A DNA stretch of 33,271 bases. Source: Thermoanaerobacterales bacterium 50_218 (GTDB taxonomy: Bacteria; Bacillota; DSM-12270; Thermacetogeniales; Thermacetogeniaceae). Location of the stretch: assembly GCA_001508855.1 (NCBI GenBank), contig LGFL01000012.1, positions 1 through 33,271 on the forward strand, read 5' to 3'. This document shows positions 1 through 6,062 of the stretch, piece by piece. The notes beneath the pieces were generated by a model, which was given only the letters and a program-made list of their open reading frames with translations, did no database searches and had not been told where the DNA came from. The translations under genes and the position numbers were made by a program. Every line of letters begins with the position of its first letter. Position 1 is the first letter of the stretch.

Positions 1-189
1 GATACAGACAATCAGGCTTTCGATGAGCAGTCCAGGTGAGATTTTGGATCTGTCCTCATCCCATTCGACCATCTGGTTAACTATCTCTCCGATCTTTGCT
101 GTGCGGCAGAGCATGGTGATCACCGGGACAGCCCCTGGGTTTACTGTTGTGATATAGGGCATTTCAAAGGTTTTATTGCTATTTTTCAC
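1..189 (-). CDS. IS1634-type transposase, N-terminal part (runs off window)
   Basis: The minus strand encodes 63 residues before the window edge. They include PYITTVNPGAVPVITMLC followed by VEWDEDRSKISPGLLIESL, which resembles the DUF4277-type N-terminal domain of IS1634-family transposases; that domain is expected to precede a DDE catalytic core lying outside the window. I chose the GTG start at 189 because GGAGGT (197-202) sits 7 bases upstream; an internal ATG at 162 is the alternative. Only the N-terminus is visible, so I cannot tell whether the element is intact. It faces away from the VapBC pair and the stressosome and marks this end of the window as accessory DNA. Family assignment is by recognised pattern, not by a search. 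Confidence 0.7.
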   Translation of the reverse strand, partial: MKNSNKTFEMPYITTVNPGAVPVITMLCRTAKIGEIVNQMVEWDEDRSKISPGLLIESLIVCI

Positions 190-300
190 CCTTTTTACCT
201 CCAATAATGGTATCTAGAGGTAATTCGCGATTTGTTCTGAAATTCCTCCTTCTGTTTGAAAAAATTTTAGTTTTTCTTATTAATTCTTAATAACCAGTTA

Positions 301-477
301 ATGACATGCGGAGTGGCGGTAAAACAGAGCTTGAGGAAGCGTTCTCATCAGGTTGAAACAACCTTCGCTGAACTGAAACTGAAAGGGCCGCTAGGATTGG
401 CTAGAGCAACCCTGCGGGGGACAAATAAGGTACAGATCCAGCCACTGCTGGCCTTTGCTGTACATAATGGCATTTGA
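301..477 (+). pseudogene. C-terminal relic of an IS transposase
   Basis: An open frame of 58 codons ends in QVETTFAELKLKGPLGLARA and then LRGTNKVQIQPLLAFAVHNG. This matches the tail of IS1182/IS5-like DDE transposases, where a conserved Glu in an E-x-x-F-x-x-L-K context is followed by an RGL-K-type helix and a final hydrophobic segment. There is no catalytic core upstream: 190-300 is AT-rich and non-coding. The ATG at 301 is probably fortuitous. This is therefore a truncated remnant, on the opposite strand to the IS1634-type gene and from a different element. It shows that the region upstream of the toxin-antitoxin pair has taken repeated insertions. Confidence 0.65.
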
Positions 478-503
478 ATTTTATGGTCTTTGGCAACAGA
501 ACC

Positions 504-530
504 TTGATGATCAACAAATGGCTATATATT
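504..530 (+). promoter_or_regulatory. possible vapBC promoter/operator
   Basis: A perfect inverted repeat TTGAT-G-ATCAA lies at 504-514 and is followed by TATATT at 525-530. TTGATG could be a -35 box, but the 15-base spacing is short. Toxin-antitoxin operons are usually repressed through palindromes at the promoter, so this repeat is a candidate operator. The evidence is weak. Confidence 0.25.
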
Positions 531-575
531 TCTTTAGGATATTGGGATATAATTACAGGTAGGAAGGTGAGCCTT

Positions 576-791
576 ATGTCGATTGAGCGTTTAGAAAATG
601 AAATAAGAAATTTAAAGCCAGATGAGCGAGAAGAACTTTTCCGTCGGTTGGGTATTCTCAAAGGAAGAGAGGAAAGACGCCGCGGGGGAGCTGATGATCC
701 TTTAGCAAAGTTGATTGGAATAGTTGAAATTTCCTCGGATAGTTCGAAAAAATACAAGGAGGACCTCTATGGGAGGCGTACACCTCTCTAA
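576..791 (+). CDS. putative antitoxin of a VapBC-type module
   Basis: This 71-residue charged protein starts MSIERLENEIRNLKPDER and ends SSDSSKKYKEDLYGRRTPL. The N-terminus looks like a short helical segment, and the C-terminal tail is the kind of disordered stretch that wraps a PIN toxin. I cannot assign it to a named antitoxin family. I prefer the ATG at 576, with AGGAAGG upstream (561-567), over an in-frame ATG at 474 that begins inside the transposase relic. It overlaps the toxin gene by 23 bases, typical of toxin-antitoxin pairs. The role is inferred from size, order and overlap rather than from a recognised domain. Confidence 0.6.
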   Translation: MSIERLENEIRNLKPDEREELFRRLGILKGREERRRGGADDPLAKLIGIVEISSDSSKKYKEDLYGRRTPL

Positions 792-1209
792 GCTGTTCAT
801 TGATACGAGTGCTTTTATTGCCTTGATGGATAAAAAGGACGATTTACACGGGCCAGCCGTTGACTTTTATTGTTCACTTGATGAAAAAATAGTGCTGATT
901 ACTACCATATTTATAGTTTCTGAGACCTATACATGGCTTCGATACAAGAAAGATTTTAAGGTTGCAAAACTGTTCTTGAATGTTATTGGTGATGCATTAA
1001 AAACAGATTTCATTGAGATAGTATATCCTGACCAGTTTATGTGTGAAAAAATACCCGGGATTCTTGAAAAATACCAGGATCAGGATTTGTCTTATACTGA
1101 TGCATTCAGTTTTTTGGTAATAGAAAACATGGGAATAAAAGATGTCTTCGGCTTCGACAGTCATTTTTATTCGGCCAAATGCATTTTATGGCCTGCGGTA
1201 AAGAAATAA
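769..1209 (+). CDS. vapC: PIN-domain toxin, VapC-type ribonuclease
   Basis: This 146-residue protein has the PIN-domain acidic residues in order: Asp in KLFIDTSAF near the N-terminus, Glu in VSETYTWL, Asp in LSYTDAFSF and Asp in FGFDSHF. VapC toxins are Mg-dependent ribonucleases, usually cutting tRNA or rRNA, held inactive by the co-expressed antitoxin. The start is the ATG at 769, with AAGGAGG (756-762) six bases upstream, and it lies inside the end of the antitoxin frame. A terminator follows at 1236. The gene appears lower in GC than the housekeeping genes further on, which fits acquisition with the surrounding mobile DNA. The cellular target cannot be read from sequence. Confidence 0.85.
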   Translation: MGGVHLSKLFIDTSAFIALMDKKDDLHGPAVDFYCSLDEKIVLITTIFIVSETYTWLRYKKDFKVAKLFLNVIGDALKTDFIEIVYPDQFMCEKIPGILEKYQDQDLSYTDAFSFLVIENMGIKDVFGFDSHFYSAKCILWPAVKK

Positions 1210-1235
1210 CAGTGGCTCACCAGAAAAATCGAGGT

Positions 1236-1263
1236 ACCGCAAGGGTTTTGCGGTGCTTTTTTT
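1236..1263 (+). terminator. Rho-independent terminator of vapBC
   Basis: ACCGCAA (1236-1242) pairs with TTGCGGT (1248-1254) across a five-base loop and is followed by GC and a run of seven T (1257-1263). It ends the toxin-antitoxin operon and is the probable insertion target of the intron relic that starts at 1264. Confidence 0.85.
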
Positions 1264-1400
1264 GTGCGCTCGGCATGGGCGTTGGTTATAAGGGTTAGAA
1301 TCTGGTGCGAAACAGATGACAGCGAGAAGGGAGCAGTGTTAGCCAAGAATGGCATGGCAAGTAAGCTGGTGAGTGTGATGGGCGGTCTTGTGAAAGTGAA
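1264..1400 (+). mobile_element. 5' fragment of a class C group II intron (relic)
   Basis: The segment opens with GTGCGCTCGGCATGGGCG, close to the 5' end of bacterial class C group II introns such as the Oceanobacillus one (GUGUGCCCGGCAUGGGUG). It continues with a TATAAGGGTTAGAATC-like stretch and a CAGATGACAGC..GTTAGCC region resembling intron domain I. No reverse transcriptase frame and no domain V are present, so only the 5' part survives; the 3' limit given here is approximate. Class C introns insert just after terminator hairpins, and this one begins at the first base after the vapBC terminator T-run. The rest of the gap to 1568 shows no gene. Confidence 0.55.
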
Positions 1401-1416
1401 CTAAGGCGGTTATTAT
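1388..1416 (+). promoter_or_regulatory. possible sigma-A promoter of the stressosome operon
   Basis: TTGTGA (1388-1393) and TATTAT (1411-1416) are separated by 17 bases, predicting transcription from about 1423 and a leader of roughly 145 bases before rsbR. The -35 box matches consensus at four of six positions and the -10 at five. It falls at the edge of the intron relic. The hairpin CCTTC-CGGT-GAAGG near 1519-1531 lies in the leader. Confidence 0.4.
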
Positions 1417-1568
1417 AAGTTTTGCAGGAAAGTGTGCCTTCATGGAGAACTTTGAGTAAAAAAGTTTTATCTAGGAGTCTTCCAAATTTTCTTGTGTGTT
1501 GTGCTGCAGGTTGGTGCCTTCCGGTGAAGGCAGATAATTCAAGACACATAGAGAAGGAGGATGTATCG

Positions 1569-2324
1569 ATGGAAAAGAGCCAGTTGGGAATACTTGTTGA
1601 GGAGTTAGGCACCAGTGACTATGAGAGGAAACTTTGGCAAAAGCTTTTGCAGGAAGCCACTTCAGGTGCCGAGGCAAGTGAACTCCGAGAAAGACTGCGA
1701 GAACCGTTGCTTGAGTTACTTAAGGAGTTGGGGGAAGGTTCGTTTGGAACAAAACTACAACTCGTTAGCAAGAAGTTAAAGGAATTCCCAACTGTCGATA
1801 TTTTGCCTCTAGTGCTGGAGCTTTGTGGTGAATTGCGTCAGGAGAAGGAGCAAGCTCTTCAGGAGTTTCAGCAGATGCTCTCCGAATTGGCAACTCCGGT
1901 GATTCGCATCTGGACAGATGTCCTTCTGGTTCCGCTTGTTGGCGGTTTGGATAGTGACCGCGCTCAGGGTATGGTAGAACGACTTCTGGAGCGCGCCAGC
2001 AGCACCCGGGCGAAGGTGGTCATTGTTGACGTCAGTGGGGTTCCCATGATCGACACAGCGGCCGGTGGCTTTCTTATTGAAATGTTCAGTGCTGTAAAGC
2101 TGTTGGGAGCTGATGTTATTCTTACCGGTCTCAAGCCAGAAGTCGCTCACACCCTTGTGAAGCTGGGGATAGACTTCCAGATGGTGGTGATTGCTCGTGA
2201 CCTCGAAGATGCGCTGCGGCGGGCTATCGCCATGCTTGAGGAAGAGAAGAGACAGCAGCAGAAGATTGCGCGCGTGTGGGGTGGGGGGTTTCTAGGTGAA
2301 GGAGAAGAAAGTGATGAGGTTTGA
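1569..2324 (+). CDS. rsbR: RsbR-type stressosome sensor/scaffold protein
   Basis: This 251-residue protein has a variable N-terminal domain (about 1-110) and a C-terminal STAS domain (about 115-225) containing VVIVDVSGVPMIDTAAGGF. RsbR paralogues build the stressosome core with RsbS and pass a signal to the kinase RsbT. Thr163 (in MIDT) and Thr195 (in VAHTL) sit where RsbT phosphorylates B. subtilis RsbR. The N-terminal domain is helical, has no recognisable haem or flavin site, and its signal is unknown. The ATG at 1569 follows GGAGG (1556-1560) by 8 bases; upstream in-frame sequence to 1422 comes from non-coding DNA. It overlaps rsbS by 11 bases and heads a five-gene operon. Confidence 0.9.
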   Translation: MEKSQLGILVEELGTSDYERKLWQKLLQEATSGAEASELRERLREPLLELLKELGEGSFGTKLQLVSKKLKEFPTVDILPLVLELCGELRQEKEQALQEFQQMLSELATPVIRIWTDVLLVPLVGGLDSDRAQGMVERLLERASSTRAKVVIVDVSGVPMIDTAAGGFLIEMFSAVKLLGADVILTGLKPEVAHTLVKLGIDFQMVVIARDLEDALRRAIAMLEEEKRQQQKIARVWGGGFLGEGEESDEV

Positions 2325-2667
2325 AGAAAGGGTGGTTCCCACAATTAAGATCGGTGATTGCCTGCTGGTACCGATCCAGATAGACCTCGATGACAGAACA
2401 GTTGAACAGCTTCAAGCACAACTGTTGGCGGAAATTCAGGAAAAGCGGGTTCGGGCGATCATTCTCGATGTTCGCATGGTGGATGTGATTGACAGCTATA
2501 TTTCTTACACTCTTTCAGAGACCGCGGCGATGGCCCGACTAATGGGGTGTCAGGCGGTGATTTGTGGCATTCAACCTGCCGTGGCCCTCACTTTGGCCCA
2601 GATGGGGATAGAACTGCGAAATCTTATGGTTGCTCGCGATCTTGAGCACGCTTTGGCACTGGTGTAG
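2314..2667 (+). CDS. rsbS: RsbS, stressosome STAS-domain scaffold protein
   Basis: RsbS is a single STAS domain of 117 residues that forms the stressosome with RsbR and, unphosphorylated, holds RsbT. The motif MVDVIDSYIS places Ser61 at the position equivalent to the RsbT-phosphorylated Ser59 of B. subtilis. CLLVPIQIDLDD near the N-terminus and CGIQPAVALTL near the C-terminus are also typical. I chose the ATG at 2314 because the protein then starts MRFEERVVPTI, like known RsbS; GTG at 2311 or 2296 are in-frame alternatives. Its start overlaps the end of rsbR, and GGAG at 2301-2304 serves as ribosome site. Confidence 0.93.
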   Translation: MRFEERVVPTIKIGDCLLVPIQIDLDDRTVEQLQAQLLAEIQEKRVRAIILDVRMVDVIDSYISYTLSETAAMARLMGCQAVICGIQPAVALTLAQMGIELRNLMVARDLEHALALV

Positions 2668-2722
2668 TTTCTTCAGGAGAGGAGTAGGGGTTTTGGAAGG
2701 AGAAAGGGATAAGAGGGGGCTC

Positions 2723-3151
2723 ATGGACATCCAAGAAGAAGATTTTGATGTGGTTGTACGCATTAGCAGGGAGGACGATATTGCCATAGCGAGGCAGATG
2801 GCCAAACAGCTTGCCCAGGAGGCAGGTTTTTCTCTTGCTGATGTGACTAAGATAGCTACTGCAGTTTCTGAGCTTGCTCGCAACATTTATCGTTACGCTC
2901 AAACTGGGGTGATCATGATCCGTAAGCAGTACCAAGAGACGAACAATCCCACTGTTCAGGTGGTAGCCGTTGATCGTGGTCCAGGAATCGAAGACCTTGA
3001 CCTTGCTCTGAGAAGGGGTTACACCACCCATGAGCGCAGCTTGGGTATAGGTTTGTCAGGGGTAAAGCGCCTCATGGATTCTTTTGAAATTGCCTCTAAG
3101 GTTGGGGTTGGGACTACAGTAGTAGTTGAGAAGAGGAGGCGCAAATTTTGA
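2723..3151 (+). CDS. rsbT: RsbT, stressosome serine/threonine kinase
   Basis: This 142-residue GHKL-fold kinase has the N box SELARNIYRYA, the G1 box VDRGPGIEDL and the G2 box LGIGLSGVKRLMD. RsbT phosphorylates RsbR and RsbS on stress, leaves the stressosome, and binds the N-terminal domain of an output enzyme, classically the phosphatase RsbU. No RsbU follows here; the likely partner is the GGDEF protein two genes on. I chose ATG at 2723, giving MDIQEEDFDVVVRI, as this matches the family length; a TTG at 2693 with GGAG 8 bases upstream would add ten residues. A 55-base gap separates it from rsbS. Confidence 0.93.
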   Translation: MDIQEEDFDVVVRISREDDIAIARQMAKQLAQEAGFSLADVTKIATAVSELARNIYRYAQTGVIMIRKQYQETNNPTVQVVAVDRGPGIEDLDLALRRGYTTHERSLGIGLSGVKRLMDSFEIASKVGVGTTVVVEKRRRKF

Positions 3152-3774
3152 CACCTGAAAATGATTCCTCAAGAACTTTTGGGCAAGAAGAAAAAAACAA
3201 CAAGTGGGAAGTGTTTACATGTATACGCCCTCGCTGCCTGGAGAAAGCGGGTGGTGACTTCTGTTATGTCAAGGAGAAGGATGGAGATGTCCTTGTAGTC
3301 TTGGCAGATGTGCTCGGACATGGAGAGAGAGCATACCAGGATGCAGTAATTATCTCTGAGGCGCTTCAACATGCTTCCGGGGGGTTATCACAAGTCTATT
3401 TACTGTTGGAAACTGCGGCTTCCCGGACGCGGGGGTGTGCTCTTTTCCTAGCTTCGCTGAAGGAGGTAGCAATCGAATACATCCTGATCGGGAACATCAG
3501 AGGGTGGTTGGTGACACCGTTTGCGGTTGAGGGTTTAGTGAGGCAACCAGGGATCGTAGGGAAAAAGATGGTCAAACCCATTATCCGCCACAGAGAAGTA
3601 ACGGGAACTGCGTATCTTTTGGTTTGCAGTGACGGGATCAGATCCGGCTTTTCTCCTACAGTCTTGAGACACTTCTGGGAATCGTCCTTGGCGACCACTG
3701 CCTGCCATGTGCTGGGGAAGTACGGGATAGCTGAAGATGACGCCAGTGTGCTGGTAGCAAGGAGGTGCGTTTAG
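3148..3774 (+). CDS. rsbX: RsbX-type PP2C phosphatase of the stressosome
   Basis: This 208-residue SpoIIE/PP2C-like phosphatase matches the size of RsbX. The metal-site motif VVLADVLGHGERAYQDA is near residue 50-65, LVCSDGIRSGF near 160 and EDDASVLVAR at the end. RsbX dephosphorylates RsbR and RsbS to reset the stressosome. The TTG start at 3148 overlaps the rsbT stop (TTTTGA) and has GAGGAGG (3133-3139) 8 bases upstream, so translation is coupled to rsbT. Having both kinase and phosphatase implies a complete reversible switch. Confidence 0.88.
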   Translation: MTPENDSSRTFGQEEKNNKWEVFTCIRPRCLEKAGGDFCYVKEKDGDVLVVLADVLGHGERAYQDAVIISEALQHASGGLSQVYLLLETAASRTRGCALFLASLKEVAIEYILIGNIRGWLVTPFAVEGLVRQPGIVGKKMVKPIIRHREVTGTAYLLVCSDGIRSGFSPTVLRHFWESSLATTACHVLGKYGIAEDDASVLVARRCV

Positions 3775-3778
3775 CTAG

Positions 3779-4573
3779 TTGAGTGGTGATTTTTATACTG
3801 CGTACAGGAATTACCTTGAACGCTATATTTACGAAGGCGCCCCTGAAAGTGTGCTTTTAGAGGCATACCAACACCTACCACATTACTTGGAAGAAAGCGA
3901 AGCCCAGGCTGCGAACATTCTTGATGTGCACACACGTGCTCTGCGCGAGGTCATGGGAATCAGGCGGGACAACGACAGCGTGCAGTGGATATATATAGAG
4001 CGGGCTACTGAATTTTTGGCGCAATTCCTGATAGTTGTTGATTCTGTTCTACTCCAACTTAGGGAAAGAGTCGAACGCGACAACCTCACTGGGCTCTACA
4101 ACAGGCTGGGACTCCAGCGCCTGCTTACCCAGATGTTAGAAACAGCCCGGGAAAGAGGAGAACCACTGGTCGTCGCCTTATTGGATCTTGATGATTTCAA
4201 GCAAATCAACGACATCTATGGTCACCAGGCTGGTGACGATGTCCTTTGTTTCGTGGCTCGTTTGATCACCAGAACCCTGCGAAGTGATGATGTGGTGGCG
4301 CGGCTTGGAGGTGAAGAGTTTGTGATTGTTCTTCCAGCAACGGATTTTGCTAAAGCGAGGGTTCCTCTCGAGCGAATTCGGGCTCAAATCGCAGCGGAAA
4401 AAGCGCTTCCGGGATTAGAGGGTCTTACCGTAAGTATAGGTGTTGCCGGATACACCGGACGAGGTACCCCTGACCCTGAGGAACTCCTTCGTCAGGCAGA
4501 TCAAGCGATGTATCGCGCCAAAAAATTGGGCAAGAACAGGATCGTGTTCTTTGGAGGAGAGGGAGAGGAATAA
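3779..4573 (+). CDS. RsbU_N-GGDEF diguanylate cyclase, stressosome output
   Basis: This 264-residue protein has two parts. Residues 1-95 resemble the RsbT-binding N-terminal domain of RsbU: an helical domain with ANILDVHTRALREVM, similar to the I-x-x-IHRKVL segment of RsbU. Residues 100-260 form a GGDEF domain with DNLTGLYNR, LDLDDFKQIND and the active site GGEEF (177-181). An inhibitory c-di-GMP site, R168-S-D-D171, sits exactly five residues before it. The protein should make c-di-GMP from GTP when RsbT binds the N-domain, with product feedback. The TTG start at 3779 uses AAGGAGGT (3759-3766). It takes the place of rsbU, as described for Moorella thermoacetica. Confidence 0.9.
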   Translation: MSGDFYTAYRNYLERYIYEGAPESVLLEAYQHLPHYLEESEAQAANILDVHTRALREVMGIRRDNDSVQWIYIERATEFLAQFLIVVDSVLLQLRERVERDNLTGLYNRLGLQRLLTQMLETARERGEPLVVALLDLDDFKQINDIYGHQAGDDVLCFVARLITRTLRSDDVVARLGGEEFVIVLPATDFAKARVPLERIRAQIAAEKALPGLEGLTVSIGVAGYTGRGTPDPEELLRQADQAMYRAKKLGKNRIVFFGGEGEE

Positions 4574-4576
4574 CCT

Positions 4577-4657
4577 GTGGGTGAGCTTTTCAGGAGAATG
4601 TCCGAACTTTCGAGGGATCAGCAAGCAAGGGTATATCGAGAATTCAAGTACACATAG
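4577..4657 (+). CDS. short reading frame after the cyclase, possible gene remnant
   Basis: A 26-codon frame starts with GTG three bases after the cyclase stop, with GAGAGG about 8 bases upstream, and reads MGELFRRMSELSRDQQARVY before ending six residues later. The composition looks like a real helical protein start, but it stops abruptly and nothing homologous continues in other frames that I could recognise. It is either a genuine tiny protein coupled to the cyclase or the stump of a deleted gene. No function can be given. Confidence 0.25.
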   Translation: MGELFRRMSELSRDQQARVYREFKYT

Positions 4658-4793
4658 AATTGAAATAGGAGTCACGATCTCAAAAACAAGGTAAAATCCT
4701 AGACTTGCTGATAACTTCAAGTTCGAGAAATTGAAGAACGAGTTGCTTTAGCTTTTGTGGAGGTTTTTTCTCTTCTGGAAATTTCTTTATGAG

Positions 4794-4820
4794 GAAGGAA
4801 TTTTTTTATCTGTGTCGAAA
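4794..4820 (+). promoter_or_regulatory. sigma-H-like promoter upstream of the formate channel
   Basis: GAAGGAATT (4794-4802) is followed after 11 bases by GTCGAAA (4814-4820). The -35 element, spacing and first six bases of the -10 are identical to the promoter in front of spoVS at 15122; only the last base differs (GAAA rather than GAAT). A transcript would start near 4827 and have a leader of about 270 bases before the channel gene. Confidence 0.4.
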
Positions 4821-4979
4821 CAATAGTATTCTAGAGTCGGTAGGTAAATCACGCTAGGAACCACACTTTTGTCCTCTTTTTTGTGAGTTGTTGGCTTACA
4901 GCCCTTTTGGGAAGGTGGCGTTCCTGGCGTGTATTTGGTATAAGGGGGGTGGTAGTTGCATAAGGGATTGTAGGGTTCG

Positions 4980-5016
4980 GGTCACCGTGAACGATTCGTT
5001 CTGTTTTGTGGTGACC
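4980..5016 (+). ncRNA. hairpin element in the channel-gene leader
   Basis: GGTCACC (4980-4986) pairs with GGTGACC (5010-5016), enclosing a second hairpin GAACG (4989-4993) with CGTTC (4997-5001). The structure ends about 80 bases before the channel start. It does not match a riboswitch I recognise and has no T-run directly behind it, so it is not a simple terminator. Confidence 0.35.
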
Positions 5017-5099
5017 GGGAGAGGAGGCGCCAGTCTTTATTTTTCCCAATGTTGTTTTGAATCCTGTATCCTGTAGTTTGTGAAGGGGGTAATGGTAGA

Positions 5100-6038
5100 G
5101 TGGGTTTTAACACTCCTCAACAGATGACCCTGTTAGCAGGGAACACAGGAAAGTACAAGGCCAATCTTCCTGTGGAGCAGTTATTGTTAAGAGGATTTAT
5201 GGCTGGGGCTTATATCGCTGTTGGTGCTGCTCTTTGTACAGTTTGTAGCACTCAAGTATCTTCGTATCTAGGAGCAGGTATTGGCAAACTGATCGCCGGT
5301 GCCGTCTTCCCGGTAGGATTAATTGCGATCGTCCTTACTGGTATGGAGTTGTTCACAGGAGACGCGATGCTTGTGCCGATGGCTGCCCTTCAGGGTAAGT
5401 GCACGTGGGGCCAAGTTCTTCGAAACTGGGTCTGGGTCTACATCGGTAACCTGATCGGTTCTTTGGCTTATGCTTGGTTGATGATTCTGGGTCCCTTTAC
5501 CCAAGGCCATTTGAGTGCTGCGGAGCCCAATGCCTTCGGACTTACAGCGGTGTCCATTGCTGTAGCGAAAACGCTGAAGTATAAGGCAGCAGGTGCTTCT
5601 GGCTGGTGGTCGGTAGTGATAGCAGGTATCGGGTGTAACTTCCTGGTTAATGTTGCTATCATGCTGGCCATTACTGCCCAGGATGTCATTGGTAAATTCT
5701 TCGGAATCTGGTTCCCGATTATGGCGTTCGTTTCCAGCGGATTTGAGCACTGTGTTGCTAATATGTACTTCCTCCCAACCGGGTACTGGTTGACCAAGTA
5801 CTTCCCGGGTCTCGTTGACAAAATGGTTGACGGTAACTTCTGGAACCCGCTGTTGCACCAGTTTGGAGGATTGACCTGGGGAGATGTCTGGCTCTGGAAC
5901 ATTATCCCAGCTACGATAGGTAACATCATCGGTGGAATGGTCTTCATCGGATTTGTCTACTACTTCGCTTTCCGCAACGAGTTGCCCCAGGAGGCTGCTC
6001 CGAGCCAGTCGAAGGGTGCGAGTGTTTCCAAGTCTTAA
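5100..6038 (+). CDS. formate/nitrite channel, FocA/NirC family
   Basis: This 312-residue membrane protein has six predicted helices and the family signatures AGAYIAVGAAL, TGMELFTGDAM, GIGCNFLVNVAIM and SSGFEHCVANMY. FNT channels form pentamers that conduct formate, nitrite or hydrosulfide across the cytoplasmic membrane. In an anaerobic Clostridium formate is the most likely substrate, but no formate-metabolism gene adjoins it, so this is inference. The GTG start at 5100 follows GGGGG (5085-5089) by 10 bases; an ATG at 5092 is out of frame. The tail after the last helix is short and polar. The next gene starts 24 bases downstream, suggesting co-transcription. Confidence 0.92.
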   Translation: MGFNTPQQMTLLAGNTGKYKANLPVEQLLLRGFMAGAYIAVGAALCTVCSTQVSSYLGAGIGKLIAGAVFPVGLIAIVLTGMELFTGDAMLVPMAALQGKCTWGQVLRNWVWVYIGNLIGSLAYAWLMILGPFTQGHLSAAEPNAFGLTAVSIAVAKTLKYKAAGASGWWSVVIAGIGCNFLVNVAIMLAITAQDVIGKFFGIWFPIMAFVSSGFEHCVANMYFLPTGYWLTKYFPGLVDKMVDGNFWNPLLHQFGGLTWGDVWLWNIIPATIGNIIGGMVFIGFVYYFAFRNELPQEAAPSQSKGASVSKS

Positions 6039-6062
6039 CTTGGAGAAAGGGTTGAAACCTCG

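Larger units (their letters stand above)
4658..5099. other. long intergenic region before the formate channel gene
   Basis: About 440 bases without a credible gene. It holds a sigma-H-like promoter at 4794-4820, a hairpin element at 4980-5016 and the ribosome site AGGGGGT just before the channel gene. Short frames here (for example one from 4888) have no good start site or protein-like composition. No terminator is evident for the stressosome operon, and no consensus sigma-A promoter is obvious. Confidence 0.5.

Noticed and set aside
1519-1531. CCTTC-CGGT-GAAGG hairpin before rsbR as intron domain V
   Set aside because: It lacks the AGC triad and the conserved two-base bulge of domain V; likely just a leader hairpin.
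1422-1568. In-frame extension of rsbR by 49 codons
   Set aside because: It has no ribosome site, lies at or after the intron relic, and the composition is not protein-like; GGAGG before the ATG at 1569 decides the start.
4440-4694. 84-codon frame across the end of the cyclase
   Set aside because: It is a shifted frame over the GGDEF domain and runs into non-coding sequence, with no start signal.
4888-5076. 62-codon frame in the gap before the formate channel
   Set aside because: The start is weak, the composition is odd, and it overlaps the hairpin element.
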